Part shown: positions 16,869-26,179 of the stretch, piece by piece
Numbering within the stretch: position 1 is the first letter of the stretch
Layout: every line of letters starts with the position of its first letter
Assembly (NCBI GenBank): GCA_049642465.1
Contig: JBAROV010000168.1
Span: 1-64,000, forward strand
From: CAWDPQ01 sp049642465
GTDB taxonomy: Bacteria > Acidobacteriota > Vicinamibacteria > Vicinamibacterales > 2-12-FULL-66-21
Reading direction: 5' to 3'
DNA: 64,000 bases
The notes under the pieces: model-generated
Told to the model about the DNA's origin: nothing
Databases searched by the model: none
The model's input: only the letters and a program-made list of their open reading frames with translations
Translations under genes and position numbers: made by a program

Positions 16869-18184
16869 GGCTTGATCGCCGACGCCGGCTGTGCCGGACT
16901 GAAGAGGATGCCGGTGTACTGCATCTCCTCCCACGTCTGATCGCCCCATTTCACGTCGATCTTTGGATCCGGATTCGACTTGTTCGCCGCGGAGTTATCG
17001 TACCAAGCGGTCGACACGATCCTCGATCCCTTCGGGATCTGCAGCGGTTCCTTGAACATGTAGTAGGTCTGCCAGTTGAAGTCATAGCGCGGAACCGAAA
17101 GTATCGGTTTCGCCGTCCCATCAGGCAGAATCAGCTTGTACTCCCATTTTTTTCCACGAAGGTGCGTGTGCGGAAAGATGCCCCACAGTGTCGTGTCCTG
17201 TTGGAACTCGACTTCGGCATTGACGGATACATCGGCCGCGCCAGCGGGCAGAACCAGAGTCGTATTCATGAAGTGAGACGGCCGCACCTCGCGAGGTGAG
17301 GGGGCCTTCGAGAAGATCAACCCAACCTTCGTGCGATCGCTGGCAGCCTCGCCATTGGTCGTGTAGTGCATCTGCAGTTCGATCACGCCACCCGGCTCCA
17401 GTCGAAGCGCGGTACCGGCAGGCATGACTTGCGGGTTTGTCCCGGGCGCATAGGTCGCGAGGATGCGACGCGGGGGTAGATCGGTTCGTGCCGGGTGCTG
17501 ATGAATGCCTTCGGTTTCGGGCGGCATTCGCGTTTGCTCCGGGTTCAGCTTGAGCATTGGCGTGCGCGGGATGTCCGGCTTTGCCCGGTAGTACACGAGA
17601 ACGTGGTGCACGACTTCGCGATTGCCGGGGCGAACCTCGATCGCCTGGATGTATTTTGGCTCCGTGAAGTTCGTCGGAATGTAGAAGTACTCGTACTGAA
17701 TCGTGCCCTCCTCCGGGACCTTGTAGTCCTCCTGCATTTCGAACACGACGTCTGGTTTGCCAATCTGCCAGCCTTCCGTGAACGATGGCGTCGGGGGCAT
17801 GTCGGTCGGATTACCCGGTTTGGCGCCGCCATTGACCCATCGGATCAGCGTGTCACGCTCCGCATCCGTCAGGCCGCGCTCATTGTGGAACGTGCCTTTC
17901 GGAGCATCCGCGTGCCATGGCGGCATGTTCCGTTCGCCCACCTCGTCGCGTATCGCCTTGGCCCAGGGTCTGGCGTCTTTGTAGGTCAGCAGCGACATCG
18001 GCGCAATTTCTCCAGGACGATGGCAGCCGACGCAGTTTTTGTAGAGGATTGGCGCGACGTCCTTCGAGAAGGTCGGGGCGTCCGGCGCGCCGCGGCGGGA
18101 ATACTGGTCGGCACGCATTGGAACAGTCGTGACAACAGCCAAACAGACGGCGAAAGTGGTTGTCAATACGAGTGTTGGGCGCAT
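16865..18184 (-). CDS. Exported cytochrome c / copper type II monooxygenase-like protein
   Basis: 439 residues from ATG 18184, which opens directly into a signal peptide (RPTLVLTTTFAVCLAVVTTV). A haem c domain follows with CVGCH at about residue 52 and MSLLTYKDARPWAKAI. The C-terminal two thirds match the peptidylglycine/dopamine monooxygenase-like fold: HH pair in EVVHHVLVYYRAKP, a His-Met candidate in IELQMHYTTNG and HxH in GIFPHTHLRGKKWEYKL. It may couple haem electron transfer to copper-dependent hydroxylation in the periplasm. The substrate is unknown; such fusions are common in environmental Acidobacteriota. Confidence 0.82.
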   Translation of the reverse strand: MRPTLVLTTTFAVCLAVVTTVPMRADQYSRRGAPDAPTFSKDVAPILYKNCVGCHRPGEIAPMSLLTYKDARPWAKAIRDEVGERNMPPWHADAPKGTFHNERGLTDAERDTLIRWVNGGAKPGNPTDMPPTPSFTEGWQIGKPDVVFEMQEDYKVPEEGTIQYEYFYIPTNFTEPKYIQAIEVRPGNREVVHHVLVYYRAKPDIPRTPMLKLNPEQTRMPPETEGIHQHPARTDLPPRRILATYAPGTNPQVMPAGTALRLEPGGVIELQMHYTTNGEAASDRTKVGLIFSKAPSPREVRPSHFMNTTLVLPAGAADVSVNAEVEFQQDTTLWGIFPHTHLRGKKWEYKLILPDGTAKPILSVPRYDFNWQTYYMFKEPLQIPKGSRIVSTAWYDNSAANKSNPDPKIDVKWGDQTWEEMQYTGILFSPAQPASAIKP

Positions 18185-18258
18185 ATCTGCCTGAGACGTT
18201 TTGAGGGCCGCAGTGTTCCGTGGGAAACGGCACATTGTAGCAGGCGGGCGATCCCGGC

Positions 18259-19275
18259 TTAGAGCGCGACCCGGTGACGGCCGCTCGAGAGATAGTTCAT
18301 CGTCTGGACCGTCAGAAGAATCGTGAAGTCCAGCTTGGCGTGGTCTTCTTCGCCGCGCAGACGCAAATCCAGTTCGTTGGCTCGCCTGATCATGTTCTCG
18401 ATCACGCGGTCGATCGTGTACTGATACTCGCCTGTCCAGCCTGCGACCATCCGTCTCACCTCACGTCGGACGCGGGCGATGAATCGCGCGGCCTTCATGT
18501 TCCCGGCATGCTCGGGACTGTCGGAGAAGAGCTTCCGGAGGTCGCGATCGTAGAAGTGCGGGTGCTCGAGCCCGTAGTGCCTGCGTTTCCTGTCGTAGTG
18601 CGCGCGTAGCGTTTTGCGGAGGCTTTGCAGGGGTTCTACCTTCCGCCGGGTCGTGACGATCATCGGCTTGCCGGCGAGGTCGCGCATCAGGAGGTCCATG
18701 TATTCGAGTTTCTTCAGCGCGGGCCAGTCGGTGTATCGCGTCTGCCAGTCGGATTGCGGGTTGAGCCAGACCGCGAACGTCTCCGCGAAGTCCTCATCAG
18801 GGTGGCTCTGCGCGTACCAGCTGTCCAGATGGAGCACAAAGCTTTTGCTGTACGGTTTCGGCGTGTAGTACTCCGGGTACTGCATGTAGGACGGGCCGAA
18901 GATCTGCTGTCGCCGCCGGCGAAGCCTGAGCTTGTACGCGTTGTCGATCGCGTGCCCCGCTTCGTGACGGAGGATCTTCATACACCATTCCGGCGTGCCC
19001 CCCTCAACCTCCAGCATCTGTGCGCGTTCGAGTTTTTCGAGCCGGGGATGCGCGAGATAGAACGGAAGCGCGACCCCGGGAACGCCGTCGGGAGAGAACC
19101 ATTCCCCGGACAGCCAGAAATGCGGCTGGAACGTCAGCCCCCGCGCATCCAACTCGCGCTGCAGGTCCGCTATCCGCTCCTCGAGCACACTGCCTTCGAT
19201 GGAGACCTTGAGATCGCAAATTCGGAGATCGAGCAGCCTCTCGTCGGGCCAGTTGGCCCATTCGAAGTCCGTCAC
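18259..19275 (-). CDS. Putative zinc-binding metallopeptidase (cytoplasmic)
   Basis: 338 residues from a GTG start. The zinc site is H104-E105-A-G-H108 (LRHEAGHAIDNAY), with a downstream Glu ligand candidate in DEDFAETFAVWL (E166), giving a gluzincin-like HExxH...E arrangement in the form HEAGH. There is no signal peptide. Surrounding conserved text includes QIFGPSYMQYPEYYTPKPYS and LHLDSWYAQSHPDEDF. It belongs to the family annotated only as putative zinc-binding metallopeptidase; the substrate is unknown. Divergent from the TonB receptor gene, with 107 bp between them. Confidence 0.83.
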   Translation of the reverse strand: MTDFEWANWPDERLLDLRICDLKVSIEGSVLEERIADLQRELDARGLTFQPHFWLSGEWFSPDGVPGVALPFYLAHPRLEKLERAQMLEVEGGTPEWCMKILRHEAGHAIDNAYKLRLRRRRQQIFGPSYMQYPEYYTPKPYSKSFVLHLDSWYAQSHPDEDFAETFAVWLNPQSDWQTRYTDWPALKKLEYMDLLMRDLAGKPMIVTTRRKVEPLQSLRKTLRAHYDRKRRHYGLEHPHFYDRDLRKLFSDSPEHAGNMKAARFIARVRREVRRMVAGWTGEYQYTIDRVIENMIRRANELDLRLRGEEDHAKLDFTILLTVQTMNYLSSGRHRVAL

Positions 19276-19382
19276 GGGCGTTCAGTGTACTCCTTCTATT
19301 TGGGGGTTCGCGGTACCTGGTATACCCTGAACGACTAACAGCCGAAACACCATCGGACTGAAACCCTCTCAGGGGAGACGCT

Positions 19383-21593
19383 ATGAACGTTGTGTGTCGA
19401 ACGTCCCCGCCGGTGCGCTCTACGCTCTGGCGGGCAAGGCTCGCGGCCGCGTTTACGCTGGCCCTGGCGGTGCCGGGCGCGGCTCAAACACCCGCCCAGA
19501 AGCCCCCGGCACAGCAGCCGCCGGCGCAGCAGCCACCCCCCACGCAGCAGCCCACGCAGCAGCCCGAGGAGCCCCCGAAGTACGAAGAAATCGTCGTCGT
19601 CAGCGGCTCCAAGACCGAGGAAAAGCTCATTAACACGGGCGCGACGATGAGCGTCATCTCCGCGCCGACGATCGAGATGGCGCCGACGCAGAACTTCGCG
19701 GAACTGTTGCGATCGGTGCCCGGCCTCAACATCACCCAGGTCTCCGCGCGCGACATCAACGTCACGAGCCGCGCGCCAACAGGGACGCTCGCCACCGGCC
19801 AGCTCGCGTTGCTCGACGGACGGAGTCTCTATCAGGACTTTTTCGGCTTCGTCATGTGGGATTTCCTGCCGGTCAATTTGAACGAGATCAAGCAAGTCGA
19901 GGTCATCCGCGGTCCGGCGTCAGCGGTCTGGGGCGCCAATGCGCTCTACGGCGTGGTCAATGTCATCACCAAGTCACCGCGCGAAATGCCCGGGACCAGC
20001 GTCACCGTCGGATTCGGCACCTTCGATCGCTCCGCGAATGGGCGCGATGAAGGCAGCGGCAGCCTGGTGTATTTCGGCGGAACCCACGCACAGGCGATCA
20101 ACGATCGCTGGTCGTTCAAACTCTCCGGCGGCGGCTATTCACAGGACGCACTGCTGCGGCCGAGCGGCACGATTCCCGGCGCGCCCGGTGCCACCCAGTA
20201 CCCGGACTACCGGAACAACGGGACGACGCAGCCCAAGTTCGACGGCCGGCTCGATTACGACTTCGAAGACGGCAGCCGGTTGTCGTTCACCGGCGGCTTT
20301 GCCGGCACGGAAGGCATCATGCACTCCGGCATCGGCCCGTTCGATATCGACAGCGGATCAACGATGGGCTATGGCCGCGTCAACTACACCCGCCGGAGTC
20401 TGCGCGGGGCGTTCTTCACCAACGTGCTCGACGGCACGGCGACCAACCTCCTGACGAGGGGCCCGAACCTCCAGCAGATCGGGTTCGATTTCCAGACCAA
20501 GACCTACGACCTCGAACTATCGAACCTCCAGACGTTCGCCCAGCGTCATGTCGTGAGCTACGGCGGGAACGTGCGGTTCAACAGTTTCGACCTGTCGCTC
20601 GCACCGCAAGGCGATAACCGGACCGAATTCGGGATTTACGCCCAGGACGAAATCTTCCTCTCGAATCGCTTCCGCTGGATCGTCGGTGGCCGGGTCGATC
20701 GGTTCGACTACCTCGATAACTTCGTCTTCTCGCCGCGGACGACGTTCATGATCAAGCCACAGGAGAATCACACGATTCGTCTGTCGTACAACCGGGCGTA
20801 CCGATCGCCGTCGGTCATCAACAACTTCCTCGATGTCACCATCGTCGAGCCGATCAATCTCGGCGCGTTCAGCCCGGCGCTTGCCGGCCGAACCTATTTC
20901 CTGCCGGTGCAGTCCGTCGGCAACCCTGATTTGAAGGAACAATCGCTCGACGCCTTCGAAGTGGGCTACACCGGTGTGGTCGGCGGTCGCGCGGTCGTTT
21001 CTGGTTCTTTTTACGTCAACCGGACGAAGAATGACATCCTGTTCACCGAACTGCGAACGGCGCGCTACACCGCGACGAATCCTCCGCCCGGGTGGCCGCT
21101 TCCGCCGGCCGTGATTGCGCTCGTGCCAGGCGCGAGCTTTCCCGCCCGGTTCACCTATCTGAACTTTGGACGAGTGACACAGAAGGGGGTTGAACTCGGT
21201 CTCGAGTCCGGGGTCAACGCAAACGTGGACGTCTACGCGAACTATTCCTGGCAAGCTGAGCCCGAGCCGGATGGCTTCGACATCAGCGAGCTGAACCTGC
21301 CGGCCAAGAACCGGTTCAACGTCGGTGCGCGGTTCAGTAACCGCCGTGCTCTCGGCAATCTCTCCATCTCGTATTCAGACTCGGCTTTCTGGCAGGACGT
21401 GTTGGACGATCGGTATCACGGCACGACCGACGCCTATACGCTCGTGAACGGTGGCTTTGGCTTGCGTTGGTTCGACGGCCAGCTCACCACATCCGTCAAG
21501 GTGATCAATCTCGCCGATCAGGAGATCCAGCAGCACGTCTTTGGCGACATTCTGAAGCGCCAGTGGGTCGGAGAACTGCGGGTGGTATTCTAA
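19383..21593 (+). CDS. TonB-dependent outer-membrane receptor
   Basis: 736 residues. Signal peptide, then an unusual Pro/Gln-rich linker (PAQKPPAQQPPAQQPPPTQQ) at about residues 38-60, then the TonB box-like EIVVVSGSKTEEKL and the plug domain (NFAELLRSVPGLNITQVSAR, EIKQVEVIRGPASAVWGANA, GVVNVITKSP). A 22-strand barrel runs to the terminal Phe (GELRVVF), as needed for BAM recognition. It imports a siderophore, vitamin or similar ligand. The adjacent MsbA-like exporter does not identify the substrate. Confidence 0.92.
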   Translation: MNVVCRTSPPVRSTLWRARLAAAFTLALAVPGAAQTPAQKPPAQQPPAQQPPPTQQPTQQPEEPPKYEEIVVVSGSKTEEKLINTGATMSVISAPTIEMAPTQNFAELLRSVPGLNITQVSARDINVTSRAPTGTLATGQLALLDGRSLYQDFFGFVMWDFLPVNLNEIKQVEVIRGPASAVWGANALYGVVNVITKSPREMPGTSVTVGFGTFDRSANGRDEGSGSLVYFGGTHAQAINDRWSFKLSGGGYSQDALLRPSGTIPGAPGATQYPDYRNNGTTQPKFDGRLDYDFEDGSRLSFTGGFAGTEGIMHSGIGPFDIDSGSTMGYGRVNYTRRSLRGAFFTNVLDGTATNLLTRGPNLQQIGFDFQTKTYDLELSNLQTFAQRHVVSYGGNVRFNSFDLSLAPQGDNRTEFGIYAQDEIFLSNRFRWIVGGRVDRFDYLDNFVFSPRTTFMIKPQENHTIRLSYNRAYRSPSVINNFLDVTIVEPINLGAFSPALAGRTYFLPVQSVGNPDLKEQSLDAFEVGYTGVVGGRAVVSGSFYVNRTKNDILFTELRTARYTATNPPPGWPLPPAVIALVPGASFPARFTYLNFGRVTQKGVELGLESGVNANVDVYANYSWQAEPEPDGFDISELNLPAKNRFNVGARFSNRRALGNLSISYSDSAFWQDVLDDRYHGTTDAYTLVNGGFGLRWFDGQLTTSVKVINLADQEIQQHVFGDILKRQWVGELRVVF

Positions 21594-21640
21594 GAACGAA
21601 GGAGCGGAGAAACAGGCTGGCCATAGGAATCGGCGGCGGT

Positions 21641-23554
21641 GTGAAACTGCCGCGCTCTGAACGAGCCCACGGGCGGAGATCGGATGGCGCTCGTGGGTCA
21701 AGCGGCAGCTCCGAAACCCCCAGGAAAAAGCTGACTGCGGGCGCAGCCTGGCGCGAAGCGCGGGAGCTCATCTGGGCGCGACGAGGTCGGTTGGCCCTCG
21801 GCCTCGGCTTGATGCTCATCAATCGACTGTCTGGCCTCGTCCTGCCCGCCAGTTCCAAGTACCTCATTGACGACGTCATCGGTCGTGGGCATGCGCAGCT
21901 TCTGATGCCCTTGGCCTTGCTTGCTGGCGCCGCGACCATCGTCCAGGCGCTCACGTCTTTTGCGCTGTCGCAGGTTCTGGGCGTCGCGGCCCAACGCGCC
22001 ATCACCGACATGCGCCGGCGTGTCGAAGCGCACGTGGCGCGATTGCCGGTGAGGTACTTCGACTCGACGCAGACCGGTGTCCTCATTTCGCGGATCATGA
22101 CGGACGCCGAGGGTATCCGAAACCTGGTGGGAACCGGTCTCGTGCAACTGACCGGGAGCCTCGTGACTGCGGCCGTCGCGCTGGCATATCTGTTCTATCT
22201 GAACTGGGTGCTCACGTCGGTGACCCTCGTCGCACTTGGCGCGTTCGGCGGCATGATGGCCTTTGCCTTCAAGAAGCTGCGTCCACTCTTTCGCGAGCGC
22301 GGCAAGATCAACGCGGAAGTCACCGGGCGGCTGAACGAGACGCTCAACGGCATCCGGATCGTGAAGACCTACACCGCCGAAAAGCGCGAGGAACTGGTCT
22401 TCACGCACGGGGTCCACCGCCTGTTCAGGAACATCGCCCGTTCGGTCACGTCGGTGTCGGCGATTACGGCGTTCTCCACGATCGTGGTCGGGATCATTGG
22501 CGTGCTGATGATCGTCGTCGGCGGACGAGCGATTCTCGACGGCCGGATGACGCTCGGCGATTTCTTCACCTACATCCTGTTTACGGGATTGCTCGTGGCG
22601 CCCGTTGTGCAGATCGCCTCGATCGGCACACAGATCAGTGAAGCATTTGCCGGGCTCGATCGGATTCGCGAGCTGCTGCAAATGCCGACCGAAGACCAGG
22701 AGGACAGCAGCCGGCCGCCGCTCTTACAGGTGCGTGGCGAGATCGAATTCGAGCACGTGACCTTCGAGTACACCAAGGGTGTGCCGGTGCTCCAGGACAT
22801 CAGCTTTCTTGCGCCGGCAGGGACAACCACCGCCCTCGTCGGGTCGAGCGGTTCGGGAAAGAGCACGCTGATCAGCCTCGTGATGGCCTTCAACCGACCG
22901 CTTGCCGGCCGCGTGCTGATCGACGGTCGCGACCTGGCGACCGTACCCTTGCGCGACTATCGCGGGCAGCTCGGGGTCGTCCTCCAGGACAACTTCCTGT
23001 TCGACGGAACAGTCGGCGACAACATCAAATACGGGCGTCCACACGCGACGATGGAAGAGATCAAGGCGGTCAGCCACATCGCCCATGCGGATGAGTTTAT
23101 TGAGAAGTTCGACGGGGGATATGACACCGTCGTCGGAGAGCGAGGTGTAAAACTCTCGGGCGGTCAACGCCAGCGCGTGGCGATCGCGCGCGCAATTCTG
23201 GCAAACCCGCGAATCCTCGTGCTGGACGAGGCGACCTCGTCGCTCGACAGCGAGAGCGAAGCGCTGATCCAGGACGGCCTGCGCTCGCTGCGTCAGGGCC
23301 GCACGACGTTTGTCATCGCGCATCGACTCTCGACCATACGTAGCGCCGATCAGATTCTCGTCATCGAACAGGGTGAGATCGTCGAGCGCGGTACGCACGC
23401 GGAACTGCTCGCACTTGGCGGGAGGTACCGCACGCTGCACGACAAGCAGTACCAGCTCGAATCCGACCGGTTCATCAACCCCGGTGAAGATTTCACGCCG
23501 CAGCCTGCGGTAGCGAAGGTGAGTACTCCCGTCAGACGCGACTCGGCACTCTAA
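21641..23554 (+). CDS. ABC exporter, MsbA-like transmembrane plus ATPase fusion
   Basis: 637 residues from GTG 21641, chosen because a modest AGGAAT site precedes it and upstream sequence belongs to the receptor gene. Six TM helices (residues about 50-330) with the coupling text HVARLPVRYFDSTQTGVLIS are followed by a nucleotide-binding domain. Walker A is GSSGSGKST, the signature is LSGGQRQR, Walker B is ILVLDEATSS and the switch His is in IAHRLSTI. It probably works as a homodimer exporting lipid or drug. Close spacing (10 bp) to ettA suggests co-transcription. Confidence 0.93.
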   Translation: MKLPRSERAHGRRSDGARGSSGSSETPRKKLTAGAAWREARELIWARRGRLALGLGLMLINRLSGLVLPASSKYLIDDVIGRGHAQLLMPLALLAGAATIVQALTSFALSQVLGVAAQRAITDMRRRVEAHVARLPVRYFDSTQTGVLISRIMTDAEGIRNLVGTGLVQLTGSLVTAAVALAYLFYLNWVLTSVTLVALGAFGGMMAFAFKKLRPLFRERGKINAEVTGRLNETLNGIRIVKTYTAEKREELVFTHGVHRLFRNIARSVTSVSAITAFSTIVVGIIGVLMIVVGGRAILDGRMTLGDFFTYILFTGLLVAPVVQIASIGTQISEAFAGLDRIRELLQMPTEDQEDSSRPPLLQVRGEIEFEHVTFEYTKGVPVLQDISFLAPAGTTTALVGSSGSGKSTLISLVMAFNRPLAGRVLIDGRDLATVPLRDYRGQLGVVLQDNFLFDGTVGDNIKYGRPHATMEEIKAVSHIAHADEFIEKFDGGYDTVVGERGVKLSGGQRQRVAIARAILANPRILVLDEATSSLDSESEALIQDGLRSLRQGRTTFVIAHRLSTIRSADQILVIEQGEIVERGTHAELLALGGRYRTLHDKQYQLESDRFINPGEDFTPQPAVAKVSTPVRRDSAL

Positions 23555-23564
23555 TCCTACTTTT

Positions 23565-25238
23565 ATGCCGCAATTCATCTACACCATGAAGGGGCTGGGT
23601 AAAGTCCACCCGCCCGACCACGTGGTTCTGAAGGACATCTGGCTGTCATTTCTGCCCGGCGCAAAAATCGGTGTGCTGGGTCTCAACGGGGCAGGCAAAA
23701 GCACGCTGCTCCGCATCATGGCTGGCGAAGACACGGAATTCATCGGCGAGGCGTTTCCCGCTGCTGGTATCAGTGTCGGCTTTCTGCCGCAGGAGCCGCG
23801 CCTCGATTCCTCGAAGAACGTGCTCGGTAACGTCGAAGAGGGAGTCTCCGAGATTCGTGCACTGCTGAATCGATACGACGAGATCAACGCGAGGTTCGCC
23901 GAGGAACTATCCGCCGATGAAATGGACAAGGTGCTGGAGGAGCAAGGCAAAATCCAGGACCGCATCGAAGCGGCGAATGGGTGGGACCTCGACTCACGGC
24001 TCGAGTTGGCGATGGATGCCCTCCGGCTGCCCCCCGCCGATGCCGAGGTCGCCACGCTTTCCGGCGGCGAGCGTCGTCGCGTCGCGCTTTGCCGTCTGCT
24101 CCTGCGATCGCCCGACCTGCTGCTGCTCGACGAACCGACGAACCACCTCGATGCCGAATCAGTCGCCTGGCTCGAGCGCTTCCTCAAGGATTACCCGGGC
24201 ACAGTGGTCGCCGTTACCCACGACCGGTACTTTCTCGACAACGTCGCCGGATGGATTCTCGAGTTGGATCGTGGGTCCGGGATCCCATGGGAAGGCAACT
24301 ACTCGTCCTGGCTGGATCAGAAGCAGCAACGGCTGTCGATCGAGGAGAAGCAGGAGAGCAAACGTCAGCGCACGTTGCAGCGCGAGCTGGAATGGATCCG
24401 CCTGTCCCCCCGCGCGCGACAGGCGAAGGGCAAAGCACGACTCAACGCCTACGAAGATCTGTTGAAGCAAGACACGGCTCAGAAAATCGAACAGGTCGAG
24501 ATCTACATCCCGCCAGGCCCGCGTCTCGGCGACGTGGTCGTCGAGGCGAGAGGCTTGCGCAAATCGTACGGCGATCTTCTGTTGATGGACGATGTCGAGT
24601 TCACCTTACCGCGTGGCGGAATCGTGGGGGTGATTGGACCGAACGGGGCGGGGAAGACGACCTTGTTCCGGATGATCACGGGGCAGGAGAAGCCGGATGC
24701 AGGAACGCTCCGAATTGGCGAGACCGTTCAGATTGGATACGTCGATCAGTCGCGAGATGCGCTCGGCGCGGCGCGCACGGTATGGGAAGAAATCTCCGGC
24801 GGCCATGACGACATCGAACTCGGCAAACGGACCGTGGCCTCACGGGCCTACGTCTCCTGGTTCAATTTCAAGGGGCGCGACCAGCAGCGCAAGGTGGGAT
24901 CGCTCTCGGGCGGCGAACGAAACCGCGTGCATCTGGCGAAGTTGCTGAGGCGAGGCTCGAATCTGCTGTTGCTCGACGAACCGACGAACGATCTCGACGT
25001 CGACACCCTGCGCGCGCTCGAAGAGGCGCTGCTCGCCTTTGCCGGCTGCGCCGTCGTGATCAGCCACGATCGCTGGTTTCTCGATCGCATTGCCACACAC
25101 ATGCTGGCATTCGAGGGTGACAGCAAGGTCGTGTGGTTCCAGGGGAACTACCAGGATTACGAGGCAGACCGCAAACGGAGGCTGGGCGCGGAAGCCGACC
25201 AGCCGCACCGAATCAAATACAGGAAACTCACCCGGTGA
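23565..25238 (+). CDS. ettA: Energy-dependent translational throttle protein EttA (ABC-F ATPase)
   Basis: 557 residues with two ABC domains and no membrane segment. Walker A motifs are GLNGAGKST and GPNGAGKTT; signatures are LSGGERRRVALC and LSGGERNRVHLA; Walker B motifs are LLLLDEPTNHLD and LLLLDEPTNDLD. The family-specific start (MPQFIYTMKGLGKVHPP) and the arm and linker segment (AANGWDLDSRLELAMDALRL) match EttA rather than other ABC-F proteins. It binds the ribosomal E site and gates entry into elongation according to the ADP/ATP ratio. Confidence 0.95.
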   Translation: MPQFIYTMKGLGKVHPPDHVVLKDIWLSFLPGAKIGVLGLNGAGKSTLLRIMAGEDTEFIGEAFPAAGISVGFLPQEPRLDSSKNVLGNVEEGVSEIRALLNRYDEINARFAEELSADEMDKVLEEQGKIQDRIEAANGWDLDSRLELAMDALRLPPADAEVATLSGGERRRVALCRLLLRSPDLLLLDEPTNHLDAESVAWLERFLKDYPGTVVAVTHDRYFLDNVAGWILELDRGSGIPWEGNYSSWLDQKQQRLSIEEKQESKRQRTLQRELEWIRLSPRARQAKGKARLNAYEDLLKQDTAQKIEQVEIYIPPGPRLGDVVVEARGLRKSYGDLLLMDDVEFTLPRGGIVGVIGPNGAGKTTLFRMITGQEKPDAGTLRIGETVQIGYVDQSRDALGAARTVWEEISGGHDDIELGKRTVASRAYVSWFNFKGRDQQRKVGSLSGGERNRVHLAKLLRRGSNLLLLDEPTNDLDVDTLRALEEALLAFAGCAVVISHDRWFLDRIATHMLAFEGDSKVVWFQGNYQDYEADRKRRLGAEADQPHRIKYRKLTR

Positions 25239-25240
25239 GC

Positions 25241-25288
25241 GGGGCTCGGGATCCGGGATCCGGGGCTCGGGGTCCGGGGTCCCGAGCG
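25241..25288. repeat. 7-nt GC-rich tandem array after ettA
   Basis: Directly after the ettA stop, heptamers of the type GGGATCC, GGGGCTC, GGGGTCC and GGGTCCC follow one another about six times. The unit sequence differs from the other arrays but the 7-nt step is the same. No T-run follows, so it is not a normal Rho-independent terminator. Confidence 0.7.
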
Positions 25289-25380
25289 TCTGGTTCCCTT
25301 CTTGCAACCTGAGCGGTATCGCACCCCAAGGCGGACCGCACCTGGCCCGTAAGGCCAGGGAAACGCGTAGGTTACGAAGA

Positions 25381-25470
25381 CGCTGTGGGCGGCCGCACGC
25401 CGCAGGGGGCGGGAACGGACACTTTAGGCCGGCCGAAAAATGGCACTCCTGCCGAAAAGTGTCCACAGCG
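25381..25470. repeat. Nested inverted repeat, possible mobile-element end
   Basis: CGCTGTGG (25381-25388) pairs with CCACAGCG (25463-25470), and inside it GGACACTTT (25417-25425) pairs with AAAGTGTCC (25456-25464). Between them lie GGCCGGCCGAAAAA and GGCACTCCTGCCGAAAA, so the motif CCGAAAA occurs twice. The minus-strand reading CGCTGTGGACACTTTTCGGC resembles the repeated terminal blocks of IS21-type elements, but no transposase is present here. The remainder of 25289-25516 shows nothing else recognisable. Confidence 0.5.
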
Positions 25471-25516
25471 CGTAAATCACGCACGTTCAGGCAGGCCTAG
25501 CCTGCGGGTGGGGATC

Positions 25517-26086
25517 ATGAGGGCACTTACAGCCAGACAGCGCCGGCGGGCATTGGGGATGAAGAGCGAGGCTGGCTTCACGCTGATCGATATGCTCTTC
25601 GTCGTCGCGCTGGTCGGACTGCTGGCGTCACTGGCAATACCGGGCTTGATGAAGGCGCGCGGCGCGGCGCAGTCCGCGTCCGCACTCGGCACCTTGCGCG
25701 TCGCCAATAGCGCGCAGCTGAGTTTCGCGATTACCTGCGGCCTCGGGTTCTACTCGCCCGATTTCCCGACGCTCGCGATCGTTCCGCCGGGAAGTGCGGA
25801 GGCCTTCCTCCCATCCGAGCTGGCGAGCGGTCCGACGTTCGTGAAGGGCGGATACAACTTCAGCATGGCTGGGACGCCGTTGGCCGGCGCGCCGGCGACT
25901 TGCAACGGCCTTGGTCCGGGCAGCTCGGCTCCAGGCTACGCGGTTGTCGCCGATCACCTCGGCGCGGTACCAAACGGACGTTTCTTCGGCACGAACGCCG
26001 ACGGCATCATCTACGAGCACAACGTCAGTCTCGCAGGGACGATGCCCGAGTCGGGCGGACCGCTGGTTGGGGCGCCGATCAAATAG
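25517..26086 (+). CDS. Type IV pilin-like protein (prepilin)
   Basis: 189 residues from ATG 25517 (an alternative ATG at 25559 has a similar site). A class III prepilin leader ends KSEAG and cleavage would leave F as residue 1 of the mature protein, followed by TLIDMLFVVALVGLLASLAIPGL. Position +5 is Asp instead of the usual Glu. The C-terminal domain is a short pilin-like head with one possible disulphide pair (FAITCGLGF and APATCNGLG). No pilus machinery genes lie nearby, so it is an orphan pilin or pseudopilin. Repeats begin within two bases of its stop. Confidence 0.85.
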   Translation: MRALTARQRRRALGMKSEAGFTLIDMLFVVALVGLLASLAIPGLMKARGAAQSASALGTLRVANSAQLSFAITCGLGFYSPDFPTLAIVPPGSAEAFLPSELASGPTFVKGGYNFSMAGTPLAGAPATCNGLGPGSSAPGYAVVADHLGAVPNGRFFGTNADGIIYEHNVSLAGTMPESGGPLVGAPIK

Positions 26087-26179
26087 GTTCAGAAGGGGTT
26101 CAGATGGGGTTCAGATAGGGTTCAGAGCCGGTTCAAAGGTTCAGAGCCGGTTCAAAGGTTCAGAGCCGGTTCAAGGTTC
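26086..26179. repeat. GGTTCAGA tandem array (left arm)
   Basis: Four units of GGGGTTCAGA/GGGTTCAGAT (10-nt step) are followed by three near-identical 19-nt units GGTTCAGAGCCGGTTCAAA. The stop codon of the pilin gene touches the first unit. The same motif appears in inverted orientation 480 bp away, on the other side of a transposase remnant. Confidence 0.88.
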
